In this document: positions 1 to 5,170 of the stretch, piece after piece
Numbering within the stretch: the first letter of the stretch is position 1
How the letters are laid out: each line of letters starts with the position of its first letter
Assembly: GCA_028865585.1 (NCBI GenBank)
Contig: JAGWJU010000049.1
Span: 1-7,893 of the forward strand
Source of the DNA: Elusimicrobiota bacterium
Lineage (GTDB): Bacteria > Elusimicrobiota > Elusimicrobia > UBA1565 > UBA9628
Direction of reading: 5' to 3'
Length of the DNA stretch: 7,893 nucleotides
Position numbers and translations under genes: made by a program
Notes under the pieces: model-generated
The model's database searches: none
Told to the model about the DNA's origin: nothing
The model's input: only the letters and a program-made list of their open reading frames with translations

Positions 1-1
1 C

Positions 2-646
2 GAGGACGGCCTCGTTTCCCCCCGCGTGAAAGGCGACTGGGTCGACACCGTGCGCCGGCCCTCTTCCACCTACAACAATCTCTGCGCTCTCATGATGCTG
101 CGGCTGGCTCCCGATTTGGGCCTGCGGCCGCGCCACGACGCCGGCAAGACGGAGGCCGCCTTGTTCCAGCGCCGCTGGCGGGACAATTATCTCGTCGACG
201 CGCATCAAAGCGAGGCGGCGAGCGCGGACGGCGCCGTCGCGGCGCTCTATCTGGGCCTTGGACCCGCAAAAATAAGAGAGCGCCTGGCGGACTGGCTCGA
301 GGGCTCGGGACTGCTCGACCCCATTCCCATGCGCTGCGCCGTCGCGCGCGAGGCGGCGCACATTCCGTTTTTGACGCGGCTGACGGGCGGCTACCACTTG
401 AGCCGCTGGCCGCACCTGGGACTCATGGCCTTAAACGGCCTCAAGCGGCAAGGCCGCGAAGTTTCGAGTCGACGCGCCGTCATTGAAAATTTGTTCCGGC
501 GCCTCGGCCACATCGTCGAAGCGGTCGACGACGCGGGCAAACCCTACCGGAGCCTGTTCTTGTCCTGCGAGCGGGGCCTCAGCATGGCCGCGGGACAATA
601 CCTCGAACTCGCCGAGATTGATTCACCCGCTTCAAAACTGGCATAG
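2..646 (+). CDS. C-terminal part of an (alpha/alpha)6-barrel glycosidase-like protein (5' end outside window)
   Basis: The frame is open to the left edge of the window (first whole codon at position 2), so the N-terminus is missing. An internal GTG at 26 has no ribosome binding site and falls inside conserved-looking sequence, so it is probably not the start. The visible 214 residues resemble the C-terminal half of six-hairpin glycosidases (amylo-alpha-1,6-glucosidase, glycogen-debranching and trehalase-like families). A GDWVDTVRRP segment followed by TYNN resembles the 'GDW.D...' loop plus helix of that fold. YHLSRWPHLGLMALNGLKR matches the typical 'YH...WPHLGLM' helix, and a terminal ERGLSMAAGQYLEL resembles the closing '(S)..AGQYL' helix. 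Such enzymes hydrolyse alpha-glucosidic bonds in glycogen, trehalose or related glycans. Substrate and catalytic acids cannot be assigned from this fragment. No signal peptide can be assessed. It ends with TAG, 45 bases before the next gene. Family assignment is by pattern recognition only. Confidence 0.6.
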   Translation, partial: EDGLVSPRVKGDWVDTVRRPSSTYNNLCALMMLRLAPDLGLRPRHDAGKTEAALFQRRWRDNYLVDAHQSEAASADGAVAALYLGLGPAKIRERLADWLEGSGLLDPIPMRCAVAREAAHIPFLTRLTGGYHLSRWPHLGLMALNGLKRQGREVSSRRAVIENLFRRLGHIVEAVDDAGKPYRSLFLSCERGLSMAAGQYLELAEIDSPASKLA

Positions 647-647
647 T
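618..647 (+). promoter_or_regulatory. Possible sigma70-type promoter for the Trp-rich gene
   Basis: TTGATT (618-623) and CATAGT (642-647) are separated by 18 bases. They match 4 of 6 positions each of TTGACA and TATAAT. Transcription would start near 654, about 38 bases before the ATG at 692. The elements lie at the very end of the upstream coding region, so the match may be accidental. The upstream gene could also simply be co-transcribed with this one. Confidence 0.25.
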
Positions 648-677
648 CAGAACTTCAAAAAATCATTGCCGCACCGC

Positions 678-683
678 GGAGGA
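678..683 (+). promoter_or_regulatory. Strong Shine-Dalgarno site for the Trp-rich gene
   Basis: GGAGGA ends 8 bases before the ATG at 692. It is the best ribosome binding site in the window and fixes the start of the Trp-rich protein. It contrasts with the absent Shine-Dalgarno sites before 1334 and 3247. Confidence 0.8.
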
Positions 684-691
684 ATTCAAGC

Positions 692-1255
692 ATGGCATGG
701 AGCGATTGGTCCAAGCGCAGCGCCTATCTGCTGGTCCAGACGGACTGGGGCGCGGGCGAGAAGCTGTGGAAGGAGTCGCAGACGTGGAAGGAAACCATCG
801 GATCGTGGCTGACCACGGGCCCGTGGGACTTGGTCATCTGGCTTGACGCCAAGAGCTGGGAGGACGTCTACGAGAAAGCGTCCTGGATTCGCGGGCAAAA
901 GGGCGTGCGCGCGACGTCATCGCACTTCGTTTATAAAGGAACCAAGAACGGCAAGTGGTGGTGGGAGTGGCCCGTGGGCAACTGGGTCTTCGCCCGCACG
1001 CCGCACTTAAACGGCGAGATCAAGGACATGAAGAAGCTTTCCTGGGCGGCTTCGGCCGCGTCCATCCCCGGCGACTGGGACTACATGGTCTGGGTCGGCG
1101 GGCAAAAATGGGAGGAAGTCTGGGACCACGTGGGCGAGCTCAACAAGGACGGCTGGCACACGCAGACTTTGATTCCCCTGAAGTCGTGGTGGAACCAGGC
1201 CTGGAAGAGCGCCTGGTGGGCCAAGGACACGGAGGGAACCGCGGCCGCCGCTTAA
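692..1255 (+). CDS. Tryptophan-rich protein with two tandem Lrp/AsnC-effector-like (ferredoxin-like) domains
   Basis: I do not recognise a named family for this 187-residue protein. It contains 26 Trp (about 14%, against roughly 1% in typical bacterial proteins) and no Cys. It has no signal peptide or long hydrophobic segment, so it is probably cytoplasmic. Two halves look homologous. Residues 11-82 read as strand (AYLLVQT), helix (GEKLWKE), strand turn (GPWDLVIWLDA), helix (WEDVYEKASWI), then strand. Residues 97-164 repeat this with GDWDYMVWVGG and WEEVWDHVGEL. The repeats share G, W, D, W, W, E and V at equivalent places (43/127, 45/129, 46/130, 50/134, 56/140, 57/141, 59/143). A 'G.WDLV.WL.A...ED' core is reminiscent of the Lrp/AsnC effector-binding (RAM) beta-alpha-beta-beta-alpha-beta domain. 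There is no DNA-binding helix-turn-helix. A WWW cluster (89-91) links the halves, and the tail is Trp-rich then Ala-rich. The real-gene evidence is the strong Shine-Dalgarno, the internal repeat and the strong terminator immediately after. Function is unknown; ligand binding or self-association through aromatic surfaces is inference. Confidence 0.85.
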   Translation: MAWSDWSKRSAYLLVQTDWGAGEKLWKESQTWKETIGSWLTTGPWDLVIWLDAKSWEDVYEKASWIRGQKGVRATSSHFVYKGTKNGKWWWEWPVGNWVFARTPHLNGEIKDMKKLSWAASAASIPGDWDYMVWVGGQKWEEVWDHVGELNKDGWHTQTLIPLKSWWNQAWKSAWWAKDTEGTAAAA

Positions 1256-1290
1256 CGGCTGGGCCCCTTAGCCCTTAAATCCGTCCCCCA

Positions 1291-1326
1291 AAGGCCCTTC
1301 CCCGTCGGGAAGGGCCTTGTTATTCT
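1291..1326 (+). terminator. Strong intrinsic terminator after the Trp-rich gene
   Basis: A perfect 12-bp stem is formed by AAGGCCCTTCCC (1291-1302) and GGGAAGGGCCTT (1307-1318), with a 4-base loop. A T-rich tail (GTTATTCT) follows. It lies 35 bases after the TAA at 1253-1255 and should insulate the downstream operon. Its tail coincides with the putative -10 element of the next gene. Confidence 0.88.
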
Positions 1327-1333
1327 ATCTCGC
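1317..1333 (+). promoter_or_regulatory. Putative extended -10 promoter giving a leaderless transcript
   Basis: TTGTTATTCT includes a TATTCT -10-like hexamer (1321-1326). It ends exactly 7 bases before the ATG at 1334, which places the predicted transcription start at or next to the start codon. No Shine-Dalgarno sequence precedes this ATG. The same arrangement (TTGnTATnCT, 7 bases, ATG) occurs before 3247, which raises confidence. No convincing -35 element is visible; that position falls in the terminator hairpin. Confidence 0.5.
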
Positions 1334-1999
1334 ATGAGCGCCGCCGCGACTGAATTCGAGTTCAAGAACCGCTTCTGGATCATCGGCGCGCTGTTCTGGC
1401 TGGCCTTTTCGCTTTACGCCATCGACCCCGTACCCATGGCCGAAGCCGTGGGGGCCTGGGTCTTGCCGTTGGGCGCGGCGCTGACTTTCGCGGCCGCGGG
1501 CCTGCGCACCTGGGCCGCGGCGTACCTCGACTCGGAGGTGGTGCACGACCGGGCCCTGCACTCGGACGCCTTGGTGGCCGACGGACCCTACCGGCACCTG
1601 CGCAACCCGCTCTACTTGGGCACCATACTCATCGCCGCAGGGCTCGGGATGGCGGCGTCCCGCTCCGGATTTTGGGTCCTCACGGCCGGCATGATCGTCA
1701 TCACCGTCCGGCTCATGGGCCGAGAGGAGGCGCACATCGCCGCGGCGCAGGGCGCTGGCTACCGCGAATTCTGCCGCTTGGCGCCGCGCATCGTCCCTTC
1801 TCTTCGCCCGAGGGTCCCGGCCGGCGGGCTTAAAGCCCGCTGGGGCCAGGCCTTCGCGGGCGAGATTTTTTCCTGGAGTTTTTTCGTCGGAATGCTTGCG
1901 TTCTGCGCGACGGAGCGCCCCAACGACTTGTGGATTCCCATCGCCGCGGGCCTGCTTATCCAGGGCCTATGGGGCCTGGCGAAAAAGAAAACCACATGA
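1334..1999 (+). CDS. Isoprenylcysteine carboxyl methyltransferase / phospholipid methyltransferase family membrane protein
   Basis: This 221-residue integral membrane protein carries the ICMT/PEMT family signature. H76 is followed by GPYRHLRNPLYLG (84-96), the SAM-contacting stretch. Downstream come an EE pair (131-132) and GAGYREFCRLAPRIVP (140-155), matching the usual 'RxE....G..Y..Y...VPR..P' C-terminal motif. Hydrophobic segments lie near 14-30, 41-61, 96-108, 112-127, 178-193 and 198-215. Family members transfer a methyl group from S-adenosylmethionine to prenylcysteine carboxyls, phospholipid amines or other small lipophilic acceptors. The bacterial substrate cannot be predicted here. 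About 60 residues, with two further predicted membrane helices, follow the core motif, more than in minimal family members. The start is chosen at ATG 1334, which lacks a ribosome binding site but sits 7 bases after a -10-like box. The stop TGA overlaps the next ATG (ATGA), so this is the first gene of a three-gene operon. Confidence 0.85.
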   Translation: MSAAATEFEFKNRFWIIGALFWLAFSLYAIDPVPMAEAVGAWVLPLGAALTFAAAGLRTWAAAYLDSEVVHDRALHSDALVADGPYRHLRNPLYLGTILIAAGLGMAASRSGFWVLTAGMIVITVRLMGREEAHIAAAQGAGYREFCRLAPRIVPSLRPRVPAGGLKARWGQAFAGEIFSWSFFVGMLAFCATERPNDLWIPIAAGLLIQGLWGLAKKKTT

Positions 2000-2763
2000 A
2001 AAGGCCCGCGCCGATTCTTCAGGTTCTGGCCGCCGCCGCGCTGTTCTGGCCGGGGCAGCCCGCGCGCGCCGGCTCGTTCGCGCAAAGCCTCGGCTCCATC
2101 CAAGCCGGCGTCCGCGCCCAGGCGTCCAAGCGCCTCGGTTTCGCGGACGTGAAATTGGCGCCCGCCTCCGTGCGCATGCGCGTGGGCGATCCGTGGACGC
2201 CCAAAAACCGGATGAAGGAGTACGGCTTCAAAAGCCTGCCGCCTCCGCCCAGCGATCTCTATGACCTGCCCATCCCCCTGGTCCCGCTGATCAACGCCAT
2301 CCTGGACCCGGTTGATCATGCCTTGACCGGCAAAATCGCGGACGACTGCAAGGCCGAATTTTCCCGGCCCTGGGACCGCATCGCCTGCGTCTCGAACGAA
2401 ATCAACCTGCACTTTCTGGGCGCGACCTTCACCGGCACCCGCAGCCCCTGCCGCACCATCGCCGAGACATTCGACTCCGCCTTTGACGATCTGAACCTGC
2501 CCAACACCTGGGCCATGCACGTCGACGCCAGCGGCAGCGCTCCGGACGAGGGGCACGTGGCCAACGAAATCCTCATCACCGCCAACACCGGGCAGGTGTT
2601 CTCCTACGTCATCGACAGCGGCTGGTTCCCGGGGACGGTCTTTCCCCTCAACGACGACGCCCTGCGCTTTCACGACCGCGACGGCGACGGCCGCACGGAC
2701 TATTTCCGGCTGCCCGCGATTATGCCGTCCCGCGTGCCGACCCGCTACGGGCCGGCCCCGTGA
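1996..2763 (+). CDS. Exported protein with a transglutaminase-like Cys-His-Asp pattern
   Basis: This 255-residue protein begins with a Sec signal peptide: MKR, a hydrophobic stretch at 7-19, then likely cleavage after ARA (23-25). It should be periplasmic or secreted. The central region suggests a transglutaminase/papain-like fold. SPCRTIAETFDSAF has Cys152 at the N-end of a helix. GHVANEILI supplies His187 at the start of a strand. FSYVIDSGWFPG supplies Asp207 shortly after. This Cys...His...Asp order and spacing is that of transglutaminase-core proteins, but no specific family is recognised. Cys118 and Cys131 could form a disulfide. Near the C-terminus DRDGDGRTD (227-235) resembles a calcium-binding EF-hand or dockerin-type loop. 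The start at ATG 1996 is preferred over GTG 1930 because it gives a clean signal peptide and an ATGA overlap with the upstream gene. Its TGA overlaps the next gene's GTG. The substrate is unknown; enzymatic activity is inferred, not shown. Confidence 0.8.
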   Translation: MKRPAPILQVLAAAALFWPGQPARAGSFAQSLGSIQAGVRAQASKRLGFADVKLAPASVRMRVGDPWTPKNRMKEYGFKSLPPPPSDLYDLPIPLVPLINAILDPVDHALTGKIADDCKAEFSRPWDRIACVSNEINLHFLGATFTGTRSPCRTIAETFDSAFDDLNLPNTWAMHVDASGSAPDEGHVANEILITANTGQVFSYVIDSGWFPGTVFPLNDDALRFHDRDGDGRTDYFRLPAIMPSRVPTRYGPAP

Positions 2764-3197
2764 GCAAGCGCAAAAAGCGCGGCGGACTTGCCGCCGCCGT
2801 GCGCACCGTGGCGCGCCTGCGCTCGCCCAAGGGCTGCCCGTGGGACCGGCGCCAGACGCACCGCTCGCTCATCCCATACCTGCGCGAGGAATCGCGGGAG
2901 CTCGCCGAGGCGCTCAAGACCGGGGCCCCGCACGAAATCGAGGACGAACTGGGCGACGTCTTGTTCCAGGTCCTGCTGCACGCCCGCATCGCCGAGGAGG
3001 CGGGGCTTTTCGACATCGACGACGTCGCGGCGAGCCTGAGCCTCAAGCTGCGCCGGCGCCATCCCCACGTCTTTAGCGGAGGGCCCAAGTTCAAGACGGC
3101 CGGGGAGGTCCTGCGCCGCTGGGACGCGGTCAAAAGCCGGGAGCGCCTTCTGCGCCGCCGAGACGCCGCGCGGCGCGGCCTTCTCCGCAAAGCCTAG
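2760..3197 (+). CDS. mazG: Single-domain MazG nucleoside triphosphate pyrophosphohydrolase
   Basis: The product is a 145-residue cytoplasmic all-alpha NTP pyrophosphatase. MazG enzymes convert NTPs or dNTPs, including damaged ones, to the monophosphate plus pyrophosphate using Mg2+. The sequence matches the N-terminal domain of the two-domain E. coli MazG: LRSPKGCPWDRRQT (20-33), the EExxE metal-binding helix (E43, E44, E47), the second acidic motif EDELGD (61-66), LFDIDDV (83-89), and the hallmark RRHPHVF (99-105) with a downstream W121. All expected acidic metal ligands are present. It is about half the length of E. coli MazG (about 263 residues), so it is a one-domain form, common in many bacteria, and not a truncation. 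Both termini are very Arg/Lys-rich. It starts with GTG overlapping the upstream TGA (GTGA), with no clear Shine-Dalgarno, so it is probably translated by coupling. It is the last gene of the operon and ends with TAG. Confidence 0.92.
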   Translation: MSKRKKRGGLAAAVRTVARLRSPKGCPWDRRQTHRSLIPYLREESRELAEALKTGAPHEIEDELGDVLFQVLLHARIAEEAGLFDIDDVAASLSLKLRRRHPHVFSGGPKFKTAGEVLRRWDAVKSRERLLRRRDAARRGLLRKA

Positions 3198-3229
3198 CCT
3201 CAGGCGGCCTGGATAGATCGGGCGGCGTC

Positions 3230-3246
3230 TTGCTATCCTCACATTT
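3230..3246 (+). promoter_or_regulatory. Putative extended -10 promoter giving a leaderless transcript
   Basis: TTGCTATCCT contains a TATCCT hexamer (3234-3239) that ends exactly 7 bases before the ATG at 3247. The spacing and the TTGnTATnCT form are the same as before the gene at 1334. No Shine-Dalgarno sequence lies in the short 49-base intergenic region, and no good -35 hexamer is seen. Transcription probably begins at or beside the start codon. Confidence 0.5.
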
Positions 3247-4239
<993 letters not shown>

Positions 4240-4251
4240 GGCGGGAAATCC

Positions 4252-5067
4252 GTGGACTCGCCTGGACCCCGCGCGCGGCGCTGCGCCGAGAGCGTCCTCT
4301 TCATCGGCGTTTGGGTGGCCTTGGGGGCGGCGTTGCGGCTTAGAGCCAACGCCTACCTCCTGCTGGGCGTCCCGCTGACGTGGGCTTTCCAAAAATTCGT
4401 GCGGCACGAGCCCGTGCGCGCGCTCTGGGTGCGCGAGGCCCCGCGGCTTCGCGTCGAGGTTCGCGGCCTGCTTTGGGCGCTCGCCTTGGGCGCCGTTCCC
4501 CTTTGGTCCCTCGTTTCCGCCGCCCGGAGAGGCGAGACGGCCATCGCCCTTTGGTGCCTGGCCGCCGTCTTGGGCGCGGCGGCCGCGGCCTATGCCGTGC
4601 AAAGCTTTCGCCGGGACACGCTCACCGCTCTGCTGGCCTGCGCCACGGTCGCGGGATCCATCGGCGTCGCCCTTATGGCCGGTTCGGCCGCTCTAAAGCA
4701 TGCGGTAACGGGCGCTCCACTGCATTTTTTGCCGCAAACCTTCGGGCTCTCCATCGCTCAATATTTCCCCGCTCTCTTCATCCTTGAGGAAGTCTCCTTC
4801 CGCGGCGCGCTGGACTCGCACTTGCAGCACCAAGGCGAACACCGCCCGTGGCTCTCGGCCCTTCTGGTCTCCTCCTTGTGGGGACTTTGGCACCTGCCCA
4901 TCGTGCCGCACGCCAATCTGCCGGAGACCGCGCTGCTGCTCGTCCTGGTCCACTGCGCCATCGGCGTTCCCTTGTCGTTCTACTGGCGCAAGAGCGGAAA
5001 CCTCGCGGTCACCTCCTTCAGCCACGCGCTCATCGACGCCGCACGCAACGCCCTAGGCCTATTTTAG
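4252..5067 (+). CDS. CPBP-family (CAAX/Abi) intramembrane glutamic protease
   Basis: This 271-residue polytopic membrane protein has about seven or eight hydrophobic segments, among them roughly 14-29, 34-47, 73-90, 97-115, 124-147, 168-179, 202-216 and 225-243. The three CPBP/Rce1-type motifs are intact. EEVSFRG carries the Glu-Glu pair (179-180) and Arg184, SSLWGLWHLP carries His214, and SFSHALIDAARN carries His258, Asp262 and Asn266. In Rce1 the equivalent Glu and His residues catalyse cleavage of a C-terminal peptide within the membrane. Bacterial homologues act in peptide maturation, immunity to bacteriocins or unknown roles. No bacteriocin or CAAX-ending substrate is visible nearby. The GTG start is the only reasonable one: the frame is closed just upstream by the TAG of the aldo/keto reductase, and no other start precedes the first membrane segment. 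A weak GGGCGGG-type ribosome site precedes it. It is likely co-transcribed with the reductase. Confidence 0.9.
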   Translation: MDSPGPRARRCAESVLFIGVWVALGAALRLRANAYLLLGVPLTWAFQKFVRHEPVRALWVREAPRLRVEVRGLLWALALGAVPLWSLVSAARRGETAIALWCLAAVLGAAAAAYAVQSFRRDTLTALLACATVAGSIGVALMAGSAALKHAVTGAPLHFLPQTFGLSIAQYFPALFILEEVSFRGALDSHLQHQGEHRPWLSALLVSSLWGLWHLPIVPHANLPETALLLVLVHCAIGVPLSFYWRKSGNLAVTSFSHALIDAARNALGLF

Positions 5068-5088
5068 GCCCAAAGACCGGGTTTTTTT
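5056..5088 (+). terminator. Possible terminator at the end of the CPBP gene
   Basis: GGCCTA (5056-5061) and TAGGCC (5065-5070) form a 6-bp stem with a 3-base loop that includes the TAG stop codon. A run of seven T follows at 5082-5088, about 11 bases further on. CCCAAA (5069-5074) can alternatively pair with TTTGGG (5086-5091). Neither is a canonical hairpin plus U-tract, but the position between two transcription units fits termination. Confidence 0.35.
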
Positions 5089-5123
5089 GGGACTTTCGCC
5101 TCAAGACTCAATCCGGCCTTTCC

Positions 5124-5137
5124 TTTATAATTGGAAC
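5124..5137 (+). promoter_or_regulatory. Promoter -10 element for the M13 peptidase gene
   Basis: A perfect TATAAT (5126-5131) stands in an otherwise GC-rich sequence. It predicts a transcript start near 5138 and a leader of about 33 bases before the ATG at 5171. No good -35 hexamer is seen at the usual distance. This promoter lies inside the longer reading frame that starts at TTG 5087, which argues for the later start. Confidence 0.6.
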
Positions 5138-5160
5138 TCAAAATCCCAATTCGTCGGAAC

Positions 5161-5166
5161 GAGGAA
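5161..5166 (+). promoter_or_regulatory. Shine-Dalgarno site that fixes the M13 peptidase start
   Basis: GAGGAA is followed 4 bases later by ATG 5171 (the GAGG core is 6 bases away). Together with the signal peptide that begins exactly at this ATG, it decides the start over the upstream in-frame TTG at 5087. Confidence 0.65.
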
Positions 5167-5170
5167 GCGA

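Noticed and set aside
1930..1995. Upstream GTG start for the transglutaminase-like protein
   Set aside because: It would put 22 residues before the signal peptide and overlap the methyltransferase by 70 bases. ATG 1996 gives a standard ATGA overlap.
1759..2673. 304-codon open frame on the minus strand
   Set aside because: It is antisense to the methyltransferase end and the transglutaminase-like gene, which have a signal peptide, motifs and overlapping junctions. The antisense product shows no domain.
2760..3197. MazG as part of a toxin-antitoxin or anti-phage module
   Set aside because: No mazEF-like toxin or antitoxin, nuclease or other defence gene is nearby. The sequence is the ordinary housekeeping MazG type.
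5087..5170. Upstream TTG start that would lengthen the M13 peptidase by 28 residues
   Set aside because: The extra residues would bury the signal peptide. The TATAAT element and Shine-Dalgarno lie within this stretch, so ATG 5171 is the real start.
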